The notes: generated from the sequence alone by a model not told the origin. Positions 8,122 through 16,035 are shown, counted from the first letter of the stretch. The stretch: 34,860 nucleotides of DNA from Paludibacteraceae bacterium (GCA_024401535.1 JAKSKX010000021.1:1-34860), one strand, 5' to 3'. A program made the numbers and translations.

Positions 8122-10251
8122 TTACTGCTGTTTCTTTTTCAACTCTGGATAAGAGATTCGTGTGTGGTACATAGACTTCAGCTTCTCAATCATCGTGTGT
8201 TTGATTTTGTCAATCTCAGCGAATGTTATTGGAGCCTTGATGAATGCGCCTTCCTGTACTTGTCCGTCAATGATTTTGTTGACAAGGTTAGTTATGTTCT
8301 CTTCTGTAAACTCCTTGACGCTTCGTGATGCAGCCTCAACTGAGTCGCACATCATAAGGATTGCAGTTTCCTTTGTGTCAGGTCTTGGACCAGGGTAAGT
8401 GAAAGGAGTCGGATCCAAAGGCACTTCCGGATTCTTGTTCTGCTCCATTGTATAGAAGTACTTTGCCTGATTTACTCCATGATGAGTTCTTATGAAAGCC
8501 TTGATCTTCTCTGGAAGTCCGTTCTTCTCTGCCAACTCAAGTCCATAGGCAACATGGCTGATGATTATCTGTGCGCTCTTTGTGTTGTCATCAATCTCGT
8601 TGTGAGGGTTGACTCCACGTTGGTTCTCTGTGAAATAGATTGGGTCTTTCAGTTTTCCTATGTCGTGGTAAAGCGCTCCGGTACGCACAAGCAAAGGGCT
8701 TGCTCCGACAGCCTGTGCAACTGCATCGGCAAGGTTGGAAACTCTTATCGAATGCTCGAAGCTACCCTGTGCAGACTCCGAGAACTGGCGTAGCAGAGGA
8801 TTGTTTGTATTGGCAAGCTCCACCAATGTCACGTCCGAAGTGAAGCCGAAAATCTTCTCTATGATATAGATAATAGGGTAGGCGATAAGCAAAAGGAAGA
8901 AGTTGAATACAAAGAACCTCAAGTCCCAGCATACCGAGTAAACCATGTCCATCAAGTTGTTTGTCGTAATCCAACGGGAAGAATAGATGAACGAGCAGCC
9001 GATGTAAAGAAGGCAGTATGCGGCAAGTACATAAAGCGCACACCTGACAAGCTGCTGGCGTTCATAGATAGTGTTCAACGTGCAGATTGTAAGCATTCCG
9101 ATAACCACCTGCATCAAAAGGAATTCAGCTCCTGCATGGATGATTACGGAACAAATAAGCACAGTCGTGTTGTGCATGAACAGTGCTGTTCGCGTATCAA
9201 AGAATGCAGTCGTGACGATAGGCAGAAGTGCAAAAGGAATTACATAGATGTAGGTCTCGAAGTTATACACAACAAAGGACGTCACACCGCAAAGCGCACA
9301 TATCATCATAAGCATGAACAGCACGTTCTTCAGCTCTTTGGCAAACTTGGCGCGGAATCGTGTCAGGTAAAGGAAGAATGTGATGAGCGCCGCCAACACA
9401 ACAAGGAACTGTCCAATCTTGACACTCATCTTTGTTGCAGAGCTTCCGTTCTGCTCGATGTAGATTCTGTATGAATTGATTTTGTCGTACTCGTTGCGGT
9501 TGATTTTCTTTCCCGAAGCGATGATTGTTTCTCCCTGACTTACAGTTCCTTTGGTCGTAGATATCTTGTTTACGATGTCCATGCGACTCATCTCGCTTCT
9601 TTTTGCGTCATAGAAGAGGTTAGGAATCAGCAGTTTGTCAAGGTCGTATTTCTTGAGAATTGAGATGTCAAGGCTTGCTGGAGCAGTCTTGATGATTCGC
9701 TGGTAGGCAGTTTTGGGAGTGTATATTGTTGGCTTGTCCTTGTCCGCAGATGCCAGTCTCTTTTGGATAGAAGCCTTGGCGTCGTTAGATGCACTGCTGA
9801 ATACACGAATTGCCTTGACGCTGTCCTTGAATCGGTCGTAGTCCTCGGTTGACATGATACCGCTTTGATAGATGTTTCGTATCTGCTTGACAATGTGCTT
9901 TGTGTAAAGGTCGGCAACTTCCGAAGAAGTTGATGTCCTGCCCATTATCTTAGGCATTACAGAGTTGATTATCTCGGAAGAATCCTTGAAATACGGCTGA
10001 TAGTTAGCCATCAGTGTGCTGTCAATCTCAGCTTTCAAAGAGCGTTCGTCCTTGTATATGACGAAGTCGCCGGCCGCCTTCAAGTCCTCTTTTCGCCAAA
10101 CTTCTCCAAGTTCATATTCGTTCTCGAAGTCAACCTTGGCGTTTGAAGGAAACATATACATGATAATCACAGTAAGCACCAGAAACATAAGTGCGATCAC
10201 CCATGTTTTCTTAACTTTCTTACCAAATATTTCTACGTATTCGTTTTCCAT
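8122..10251 (-). CDS. 7TM-HD family phosphodiesterase (PgpH-type)
   Basis: A 709-residue inner-membrane protein. It has one N-terminal helix (about 17-35), an extracytoplasmic domain (about 40-275), a bundle of about seven helices (275-470) and a cytoplasmic HD domain (about 495-700). The metal ligands are present: His500 (GSFEHSIR), His529-Asp530 (LYHDIGK), His566 (ISHVAYG), His590-His591 (RTHHG) and Asp636 (MMCDSVEA). Members such as Listeria PgpH hydrolyse cyclic di-AMP; that activity here is inferred from family membership. The extracytoplasmic region matches the 7TM-HD extracellular type. It lies 13 bases after the exonuclease-kinase-RapZ fusion, which raises the possibility of a link between cyclic di-AMP and amino-sugar or cell-wall control. 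Confidence 0.9.
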   Translation of the reverse strand: MENEYVEIFGKKVKKTWVIALMFLVLTVIIMYMFPSNAKVDFENEYELGEVWRKEDLKAAGDFVIYKDERSLKAEIDSTLMANYQPYFKDSSEIINSVMPKIMGRTSTSSEVADLYTKHIVKQIRNIYQSGIMSTEDYDRFKDSVKAIRVFSSASNDAKASIQKRLASADKDKPTIYTPKTAYQRIIKTAPASLDISILKKYDLDKLLIPNLFYDAKRSEMSRMDIVNKISTTKGTVSQGETIIASGKKINRNEYDKINSYRIYIEQNGSSATKMSVKIGQFLVVLAALITFFLYLTRFRAKFAKELKNVLFMLMMICALCGVTSFVVYNFETYIYVIPFALLPIVTTAFFDTRTALFMHNTTVLICSVIIHAGAEFLLMQVVIGMLTICTLNTIYERQQLVRCALYVLAAYCLLYIGCSFIYSSRWITTNNLMDMVYSVCWDLRFFVFNFFLLLIAYPIIYIIEKIFGFTSDVTLVELANTNNPLLRQFSESAQGSFEHSIRVSNLADAVAQAVGASPLLVRTGALYHDIGKLKDPIYFTENQRGVNPHNEIDDNTKSAQIIISHVAYGLELAEKNGLPEKIKAFIRTHHGVNQAKYFYTMEQNKNPEVPLDPTPFTYPGPRPDTKETAILMMCDSVEAASRSVKEFTEENITNLVNKIIDGQVQEGAFIKAPITFAEIDKIKHTMIEKLKSMYHTRISYPELKKKQQ

Positions 10252-10264
10252 AAATGCTATTTGA

Positions 10265-12421
10265 TTATTCTTCTCTCAACTCAAAATTCTGTGTGATTCC
10301 TTGTTCTCTATGCTCAAGTTGTACTTGAACCCCGTACTTTTCGGACAAGTGCTCGGCAAGGTGCTGCGCTGAATAGACAGATCTGTGCTGTCCGCCGGTG
10401 CATCCGAAACAGAACATAAGGTTAGAGAATCCTCGTTTCATGTATCTTTCCACGTGTGCGTCGGCAAGCGCATAGACACTATCGAGGAATGTGAGTATTT
10501 CTCCGTCTTCCTCAAGGAACTTCTTCACGCTCTCGTCGAGTCCAGTCTTCTGCTTGTACTCGTCGTATTTGCCGGGGTTATGGACAGCGCGGCAGTCGAA
10601 CACATACCCGCCACCGTTTCCAGAGTTGTCTTCCGGAATACCTTTCTTGAACGAGAAACTCATAACCCTCACGCATAGAGTGGAGTTGTCGAATTTTGGT
10701 TTGGTCATATTTTTTAGAACTCTGCCCAGTTCTGGGTATTTTTTTATATACTTTATTGCAAATGGACGTACATTGTCCAAGGCCTGAGGAATAGATTCAA
10801 GGAACATTGTTTTGCCCTCTTTGTAGCCTCTAAGTCCATAAGCACCAAGGACTTGTATCATTCGTATGAAGACAAAAAAGTCAAGTTGTTCCCTAACTTC
10901 CATCTCGTCCACATCCACGAAATCCTTTAGTTTTCTGATATATGCGTTTATAAGCTTGTCCTTCAGCCTGTCAGGGAAGTTAGCTCTTGCTTGATAGACA
11001 AAAGAAGCAACGTCGTAAAGGCACGGACCGAATCTTCCCCCCTGGAAGTCTATGAACGCAGGGTTGTTTCCGCGCATCATGATGTTGCGAGTCTGGAAGT
11101 CACGGTACATGAATCCCCAATACTTGCCCTTGGTCATGGCGAAGTCCTCACAAACTTTCTCGAAGTCATGAGTTATAGCTTCTCTGTCGTATGTTATGCC
11201 GTCGTGGTGGTTAAGGAAACAGCCCCTGAATTTCTCGAGGTCTGCCATCAGTGCCTCCTTCGTGAATTCTGCGTCAGGAAAACATACCGAGTAGTCCAAA
11301 TCCTTGTTTACAAGGAATTGAATTTCTGGCAGATGCTCGATAGTGTTGATTAGTATGCTTATTTCATTCGGTTCAAATTTGCCTTTCCTGACTCCATTCT
11401 TTACTGCTTCAAGCAGAGAAGTGTCGCCAAGGTCGGTTTGTATGTAGCACAACCTGTCTTCGCTAATCATTACAGTGCGAGGGCAAAGAATCTTGTGCTT
11501 CTTCATGTTTTCTGATATGGCGAAGAATGCCTCGTTCTCTGCTACGCTTTCACCTATTGTTCCAATGAAAGTTCCTGCCTCTCCGGAAAGTCTGTAGTAT
11601 TTTCTTCCCGAACCGGCGGCTTTGAGTAGCTCCATATTGGCAAGAGGTTTTCCTTGAAGCCTCAAGTATAGGTTTTCAAGTTTCCTGATATTTTCCTCTT
11701 CGGCGAATTTGTCGTCAGTAGCTATCTTTCGTGCGTTCAGCTTTGCATAGATAGCCTCTTTGCGAGCTTCCAGCTCCTTTTCGTACTCTCTGCGTTCTTT
11801 TGTGTGAGGTTGGTCCTCCACATCAATGCCTTTCTCAACGTCGCTAAGGCAAAGGTATATAGAAAGGGTTGCGTAAGCGTCCAAAGCGGCATACTGCACC
11901 TGCTTTTCTGTTAGCTTTGGGGCTTCCCAGTTAGTAAGTCGCTGACGTTTGGAAATCTGCTCGCCAAATATAATGGCATACATCTTTGCAAGACTCTTGT
12001 CAGTGATGCCGAACTTAGGTGCCATCTGCTGCAGTTCCACAATGTTGTTGAGCTTGGTCTTTTCTCTGCGTTGAAGTGCAGAGATGTCATCTGCGAAACT
12101 TAGTCCTATCTTTTTGACCGACTCGCTCTCTAGCACTTTCTTGATTGAGTCAGGAATGTTTCCTATCTTGCACAAGCGGATAAGGTAGCATCTGTCAAGT
12201 GTGCTTAGCTGAAGCAGAGCAACCGGATTCATTCCCCCTTTGTTGAACACGGGTTTTGTTTCGGTGTCTAAACCAATAACCTCTTGAGTAAGCAAGAATT
12301 TGGCAGCCTCGTTAGCACCATTCTCATCATTAACGACAATACATTCACCGCGAAACTTCGCTATTGGAAGTCCCGTTATCTCGTCCTTGCTTATACTTGG
12401 CTTAAATATATTGATGTTCAT
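10265..12421 (-). CDS. fusion: RNase D-like 3'-5' exonuclease + APH/AmgK-like kinase + RapZ C-terminal domain
   Basis: A 718-residue protein with three recognisable parts in one uninterrupted frame. Residues about 25-195 are a DEDDy exonuclease: Asp52/Glu54 (GLDTETK), Asp111 (SFADDIS) and Tyr177...Asp181 (YAALDAY). Residues about 205-260 are charged and helical, a likely coiled linker. Residues about 262-560 are an aminoglycoside-phosphotransferase-type kinase with a glycine-rich start (GSGRKYYRL, 270-278), catalytic loop YRDFQTRN (Asp441, Asn446) and metal-binding DFQ (Asp458). This YRDFQ style occurs in sugar kinases such as AmgK. Residues about 582-718 match the RNA-binding C-terminal domain of RapZ: FSFKKGIP, VFDCRAVHNP, TGLDE and FGCTGGQHRSVY. 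RapZ senses glucosamine-6-phosphate and guides sRNA decay in enterobacteria; the kinase replaces RapZ's own P-loop domain. Function as a nuclease-coupled sensor is inference. Confidence 0.9.
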   Translation of the reverse strand: MNINIFKPSISKDEITGLPIAKFRGECIVVNDENGANEAAKFLLTQEVIGLDTETKPVFNKGGMNPVALLQLSTLDRCYLIRLCKIGNIPDSIKKVLESESVKKIGLSFADDISALQRREKTKLNNIVELQQMAPKFGITDKSLAKMYAIIFGEQISKRQRLTNWEAPKLTEKQVQYAALDAYATLSIYLCLSDVEKGIDVEDQPHTKERREYEKELEARKEAIYAKLNARKIATDDKFAEEENIRKLENLYLRLQGKPLANMELLKAAGSGRKYYRLSGEAGTFIGTIGESVAENEAFFAISENMKKHKILCPRTVMISEDRLCYIQTDLGDTSLLEAVKNGVRKGKFEPNEISILINTIEHLPEIQFLVNKDLDYSVCFPDAEFTKEALMADLEKFRGCFLNHHDGITYDREAITHDFEKVCEDFAMTKGKYWGFMYRDFQTRNIMMRGNNPAFIDFQGGRFGPCLYDVASFVYQARANFPDRLKDKLINAYIRKLKDFVDVDEMEVREQLDFFVFIRMIQVLGAYGLRGYKEGKTMFLESIPQALDNVRPFAIKYIKKYPELGRVLKNMTKPKFDNSTLCVRVMSFSFKKGIPEDNSGNGGGYVFDCRAVHNPGKYDEYKQKTGLDESVKKFLEEDGEILTFLDSVYALADAHVERYMKRGFSNLMFCFGCTGGQHRSVYSAQHLAEHLSEKYGVQVQLEHREQGITQNFELREE

Positions 12422-12439
12422 TACAAATCAAAATCCTTG

Positions 12440-12985
12440 TTAGAAATCCTCTTCCTCATCCTCTTCCTGTGAAGAGAAGGCAATTGTGTGCAGTGCCTCC
12501 AAAGCTCTCACACAGTTCAAGCCCCAATACTCTTTGAAGCTGGAAACACACTCTACCATTGCCGCAGTCATTATCTGCTCCTGCTCGCTTTGAAGTCTCT
12601 TTAGCGCGTCGCATACTGCCTGATAGATGTCGGCTACATCCTCAGAAATGTTGTGCAGAACGGGTGTGTCGCTGTATTTCATCTCTACGCATTGAGTGGT
12701 TAAATAGTTGTCTTCCGCTCCGAGTTTTTGCTTGACAATCTCCTCGACAGCCATATAAAGTTCCTCGGTTACGTAAGTTTCCAACTCATCCTCGAGGAAG
12801 TCCTCCATGAACTCTGGCAGGGTAAGAGCGGCAGTGTAAAGTGATGAAAGAGAAAGCATTAGTCCCTTGATAAAGTCTTTCTTGCTTTTGTCTTGACTGT
12901 TTTCAATAGTTGTGCAAAACAAATTAACAGCTTTGAAGAAAGCAATAGTTTCTGCCGAATATAATGGATTCTCTGATTGTTTCAT
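12440..12985 (-). CDS. DUF5063 family protein
   Basis: 181 residues, predicted helical and acidic, without a signal peptide or membrane segment. The pattern (NPLYSAETIAFFKAVNLFC near the start; central DFLEDELETYVTEE; acidic tail ending QEEDEEEDF) matches the DUF5063 family of Bacteroidota, whose function is unknown. It is the first gene of the six-gene operon, 18 bases ahead of the exonuclease-kinase-RapZ fusion. In relatives a DUF5063 gene commonly neighbours a 3'-5' exonuclease gene, from general recollection of such genomes. A -7 box lies about 26 bases upstream. Confidence 0.75.
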   Translation of the reverse strand: MKQSENPLYSAETIAFFKAVNLFCTTIENSQDKSKKDFIKGLMLSLSSLYTAALTLPEFMEDFLEDELETYVTEELYMAVEEIVKQKLGAEDNYLTTQCVEMKYSDTPVLHNISEDVADIYQAVCDALKRLQSEQEQIMTAAMVECVSSFKEYWGLNCVRALEALHTIAFSSQEEDEEEDF

Positions 12986-13010
12986 GACTTTACATTATTA
13001 TTTTAATATG

Positions 13011-13018
13011 CAAATATA
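13011..13018 (-). promoter_or_regulatory. promoter -7 box of the six-gene operon
   Basis: Read on the minus strand this is TATATTTG, fitting TAnnTTTG, and lies 26-33 bases before the DUF5063 start at 12985. No clear -33 TTTG is present at the right distance. Confidence 0.5.
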
Positions 13019-13111
13019 TATTTTTATAGGGAAATTTAATGTATTTGCATAGGAAAAAGAAATAAAATTTAACTATAAAGCGGGATGATGTCACATGATA
13101 AAATAAAAGAG

Positions 13112-13141
13112 ACAAGGAGAGGTTTCATAGCCTCTCCTTGT
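13112..13141 (-). terminator. terminator after the putative nuclease gene
   Basis: A perfect 11-bp stem (13112-13122 with 13131-13141) and an 8-base loop. On the minus strand a T-rich tract follows. It starts 6 bases beyond the stop codon of the upstream gene. Confidence 0.8.
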
Positions 13142-13146
13142 GTTTG

Positions 13147-13983
13147 TTATATTCTGTTAATCTTTAGTTCGCTTACTGTTCCCTCTATTCTCTCGAAAAC
13201 AAATATTCTGTCAAACTTGCTGTCGTAGGTGTGGCTTAGTGCATACTGGACATCGTGAGAGTTATAGCGGCTCGACATCAAGAAACTGTTTTGAATTATC
13301 AGCAGCCAGTTTTCGTCGCTTGGCTCATAGTGCACTATCTTTTCGTCTTTGTCCTTGATTCGGTCAGTTATGCTTTCTACACTCATAGGCTTGATTTTCG
13401 TAGATATTCCTGCATACCATAAACCTTCCTCGTACCTTCCTGTCATGTTTCTCACGCGAATCTCTTCGATTTTTGAAGGGAGGTTCAAGTCTCCATATTT
13501 GCTTGTCCGGTCTATCAAGTATTCCTTTCCGGTAGAGTTTGGAATATTGTCAAGCACAATTTTGGCTATGCTTTCTGTGAAGCCCTCGCTAAGCAGCATT
13601 GAGCGTCTGTCTCTAGGCACGCAAATAGATGGACCAAGCTCGTCCTTGAAATGCACGTCAACGATAAGCTTTTGAGAAGACTCCCTCTCTACAATTTGCT
13701 GAGCGCCATGCATGATTTCTGTCAGGAAGTCCTCGTGAGCACGAAGATTGAACTCAAGGTCGTCTCGTTCGTACTTTAGTTCCGTGAGTTCTATGCCTAT
13801 CTTCCTTCCTCCGTTAGTGTTCAGAATGAAGTCCGGACATTCGCTTTTCTCGACTTTGCCTATGGGGAAAGAGGTGAAAGAGGAGCGGAACAAGCGAAGA
13901 ATCGCCCATTCTCTTTGGTCTTTTTTCTGCTGATTATGACTGATTTGACTCGTTGTTACGTCGTCGATTCTAAATTCGCACAT
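13147..13983 (-). CDS. hypothetical protein with possible PD-(D/E)XK nuclease core
   Basis: 278 residues, soluble, not recognised as a named family. The start at 13983 is preferred over 14019 because the latter lies inside the promoter -7 box, whereas 13983 follows AAGGAGG with 5-base spacing. Near the N-terminus, CPDFILNTNGGRKIGIELTE is followed by LK: Pro50-Asp51, then Glu65 or Glu68-Leu-Lys70 on a hydrophobic strand. This is the layout of PD-(D/E)XK nuclease folds, preceded by a helix containing Glu25. The rest is mixed alpha/beta, with YAGISTKIK and WLLIIQNSF strands. It is a single-gene unit with its own promoter and terminator and no methyltransferase or other partner beside it. It could be a DNA-processing or defence nuclease, but this is inference. 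Confidence 0.55.
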   Translation of the reverse strand: MCEFRIDDVTTSQISHNQQKKDQREWAILRLFRSSFTSFPIGKVEKSECPDFILNTNGGRKIGIELTELKYERDDLEFNLRAHEDFLTEIMHGAQQIVERESSQKLIVDVHFKDELGPSICVPRDRRSMLLSEGFTESIAKIVLDNIPNSTGKEYLIDRTSKYGDLNLPSKIEEIRVRNMTGRYEEGLWYAGISTKIKPMSVESITDRIKDKDEKIVHYEPSDENWLLIIQNSFLMSSRYNSHDVQYALSHTYDSKFDRIFVFERIEGTVSELKINRI

Positions 13984-13988
13984 AACTG

Positions 13989-13995
13989 CCTCCTT
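13989..13995 (-). promoter_or_regulatory. strong Shine-Dalgarno site (AAGGAGG) deciding the start at 13983
   Basis: On the minus strand AAGGAGG lies 5 bases before ATG. Most genes in this window have no such site, as is usual in Bacteroidota; the other clear one precedes porX (AGGAGG, 24981-24986). Confidence 0.8.
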
Positions 13996-14016
13996 CCTTC
14001 CTAAGAATAACAACTG

Positions 14017-14048
14017 CAAATATATTATATTTAGAATTAGATTACAAA
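14017..14048 (-). promoter_or_regulatory. canonical Bacteroidota promoter of the putative nuclease gene
   Basis: On the minus strand TTTG (14045-14048) is followed after 20 bases by TATATTTG (14017-14024). This gives a short leader of about 25 bases before the ATG at 13983 and excludes the ATG at 14019 as a start. Confidence 0.8.
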
Positions 14049-14083
14049 GAAACTATGCTTTATTTTGCCGTTTCGTGTTGTAT

Positions 14084-14117
14084 AACAAAAAAAGCGCAGA
14101 GTTTAGTTCTGCGCTTT
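14084..14117 (-). terminator. terminator of the ribonuclease G/E gene
   Basis: A 10-bp perfect stem (14091-14100 with 14108-14117) with a 7-base loop. On the minus strand it is followed by seven T residues and sits 4 bases after the rng stop. Confidence 0.85.
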
Positions 14118-14121
14118 AATT

Positions 14122-15741
14122 TTAGTCTTCTGCATAGGTTTCCTCTTCCTCTGCGGGATTTGTGATGTCATTATGCTCAGAGTCCTTGAATACAAACTGA
14201 AGCATGCCGAGTGACTCGTCCGGATAAACCGAGAAGCTTCCATATTTTCTCTTCCACTTCCATTTCAAAGAGTTGAAGAAGAAGCCTTTAGAGATGTATG
14301 CGTAAACGTAAGGGTTCACGTGTAGCGAGAAATCCTTCACTTTACGGTCTTCCTTCATTGCTCTGATTGCTTCCTCTAGGTCGTTCTCGAAGCAGATAGA
14401 AGGGCGAGCCTTTCCTGTACCCATACAAGTCGGACAAGTTTCGTTTGTGTCAACCTTCATTACAGGTCTCACTCTTTGTCGAGTAATCTGCATAAGGCAG
14501 AACTTGCTGAGAGGCAGAATGTTGTGACGAGCCTTGTCTTTAGCCATGTTCTGCTTCATGCGGTCGAACAATGCCTGTTTGTTCTCTCCTTTCAGCAGGT
14601 CGATGAAGTCGATAACGATGATTCCTCCGATATCTCTTAGCCTCAACTGACGGGCAATTTCATCTGCAGCTGCAAGGTTTACTTCCAATGCGTTAGTTTC
14701 CTGGTCGTTTGACGCTTTGGTTTTGTTTCCGCTGTTTACGTCGATTACATGCAAAGCCTCTGTGTGCTCGATGACAAGGTAGGCGCTGTTCTTGAACGAC
14801 ACCATTCGGCCGAAAGAACTTTTTAGCTGTCTTGTTACGCCGTAGTGGTCGAAAAGGGAGATGTTGCCATTGTAAAGTTCCACGATGTTCTCTTTCTCTG
14901 GAGCGATACGTCGAACATAGTTCTTTACAATCTCGTATTCCTCCTCATGGTTTACAACAATGCTGTCGTAAGAAGGAGAGAACGAGTCACGAAGCAGTCC
15001 TGTCACGATGTCAGCCTCTTGATGAAGCTGTTTGGGAAGGTTCTCTCTTGATATTCCTGCCACGATGTTGTCCCACTTCTCGAGCAAGAAATCCAATTCC
15101 TTCTGGAAATCCTCCTCTTCCATGCCTTCCGCCATAGTGCGGACGATTAGTCCGAAATTCTTGGGCTTTATCTTAGTCAGAATCTGCTTGATTCTTTTCT
15201 TTTCTGCATTGCCCTTGAGCTTCTGGGAAAGGAAAATCTTGTCAGACAGGGGAATGAGCACAAGTGCTCGTCCGGCTATCGAAATTTCAGTTGTGAGCCT
15301 TGGACCTTTAGTGGATATTGGTTCCTTTACGATCTGCACCAATATCTCTTGTCCTACTGCAAGCACATCTTTTATTTCTCCCTTCTTTTCAAGAATAGGA
15401 ACTTCTGCGTATTCCTGCACCTGAGGTTTCTTGGCGGAGCTGTTTGTCAGAACATCTCTGGTAAAGCTGTACACAGCTTTAAACTGAGCACCTAGGTCCT
15501 GATAGTGGAGAAAAGCCGCCTTGTCAAAGCCGACATCTACGAAAGCCGCATTTAGACCTGGCATGACTTTCTTGACTTTAGCCAAGTATATGTCTCCCAC
15601 CTGATACTTGCCCAAACCATTTTCCTTATGGTATTCAACGAGCTTCTTGTCCTCAAGCAGAGCTATATCTATGCCTTCGTCCTGTACGTTAATAATTAAT
15701 TCGTTGTTCAAAACCGAGTGTTTTTGATATGTGTTAAACAT
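14122..15741 (-). CDS. rng: ribonuclease G/E family endoribonuclease
   Basis: 539 residues from the start at 15741, chosen because family homology begins right after it (NELIINVQDEGIDIALLED) and the in-frame upstream codons encode a low-complexity His/Thr-rich stretch. It contains an S1 RNA-binding domain (VGDIYLAKVKKVMPGLNAAF, about 48-67 onward) and the catalytic RNase E/G domain with metal-binding Asp334 (HVIDVNSG) and Asp378 (IIVIDFIDLL). The zinc-link motif CPTCMGTG (Cys436, Cys439) follows. It lacks the long degradosome scaffold of RNase E, so it is the short RNase G-type form. It cleaves single-stranded RNA in rRNA processing and mRNA decay. It follows the HU and small ribosomal protein genes, separated by a hairpin. 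Confidence 0.95.
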   Translation of the reverse strand: MFNTYQKHSVLNNELIINVQDEGIDIALLEDKKLVEYHKENGLGKYQVGDIYLAKVKKVMPGLNAAFVDVGFDKAAFLHYQDLGAQFKAVYSFTRDVLTNSSAKKPQVQEYAEVPILEKKGEIKDVLAVGQEILVQIVKEPISTKGPRLTTEISIAGRALVLIPLSDKIFLSQKLKGNAEKKRIKQILTKIKPKNFGLIVRTMAEGMEEEDFQKELDFLLEKWDNIVAGISRENLPKQLHQEADIVTGLLRDSFSPSYDSIVVNHEEEYEIVKNYVRRIAPEKENIVELYNGNISLFDHYGVTRQLKSSFGRMVSFKNSAYLVIEHTEALHVIDVNSGNKTKASNDQETNALEVNLAAADEIARQLRLRDIGGIIVIDFIDLLKGENKQALFDRMKQNMAKDKARHNILPLSKFCLMQITRQRVRPVMKVDTNETCPTCMGTGKARPSICFENDLEEAIRAMKEDRKVKDFSLHVNPYVYAYISKGFFFNSLKWKWKRKYGSFSVYPDESLGMLQFVFKDSEHNDITNPAEEEETYAED

Positions 15742-15857
15742 AATATCAAACGCACTGCTTTTGAGTAGTTTGTGTGTGAATAGTGTGCTGTGTTCGTAGT
15801 GATATTGTGTTGTGTGGTTAATCAAACGGTGTGTATGGTGTTGTGTGTGAACTAAAA
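15742..15857 (-). other. C/A-rich, G-poor leader of rng
   Basis: The 116 bases upstream of rng are, on the sense (minus) strand, almost free of G and dominated by CACA/ACAAC runs, unlike flanking DNA. The stretch is open in the rng frame back to an ATG at 15882, which lies in the upstream hairpin; coding for a His/Thr-rich extension is unlikely. An unstructured leader could serve translation or RNase-mediated autocontrol, but that is inference. Confidence 0.5.
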
Positions 15858-15907
15858 AACTAAAGAACAAACAAAATACCATCCGGATAAAATGTTTGTT
15901 CTTAGTT
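15858..15907 (-). terminator. hairpin between the small ribosomal protein gene and rng
   Basis: Arms 15858-15873 and 15893-15907 pair over 15 bp with one bulged base, enclosing a 19-base loop. On the minus strand a T-run (TTTTT) follows soon after. It probably terminates the HU/small ribosomal protein transcript or attenuates read-through into rng. Confidence 0.65.
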
Positions 15908-15945
15908 CTTTCCGAAAAAACTCAAAGAGCGATTCGACAAGAAGA

Positions 15946-16035
15946 TTATTTCTTCTTATGACGATCCTTCTTTAGTCTCTTCTTGCGCTTGTGAGTAGAC
16001 ATTTTATGTCTCTTTCTCTTCTTTCCGCTTGGCAT
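15946..16035 (-). CDS. 29-residue basic ribosomal protein, COX24/AURKAIP1-like (bS22/mS38 type)
   Basis: A very short gene encoding a protein that begins MPSGKKRKRHKMSTHKRKKR and ends DRHKKK. More than half of the residues are Lys, Arg or His. The KRKRHKMxxHKRKKR core is the signature of the AURKAIP1/COX24 C-terminal domain family, which includes mitochondrial mS38 and small bacterial 30S proteins, and nearly identical short proteins are widespread in Bacteroidota. It probably binds rRNA in the small subunit. It lies 59 bases downstream of the HU gene and upstream of rng, a ribosome/RNA-processing context. Such genes are easily missed by length cut-offs. Confidence 0.75.
   Translation of the reverse strand: MPSGKKRKRHKMSTHKRKKRLKKDRHKKK

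Noticed and set aside
13147-14019. Restriction-modification system
   Set aside because: A possible nuclease core is present, but no methyltransferase or specificity subunit lies nearby, so the label is not supported.
15742-15882. In-frame N-terminal extension of RNase G/E (His/Thr-rich)
   Set aside because: Family homology starts after 15741, and the extension comes from C/A-rich leader DNA and part of a hairpin.
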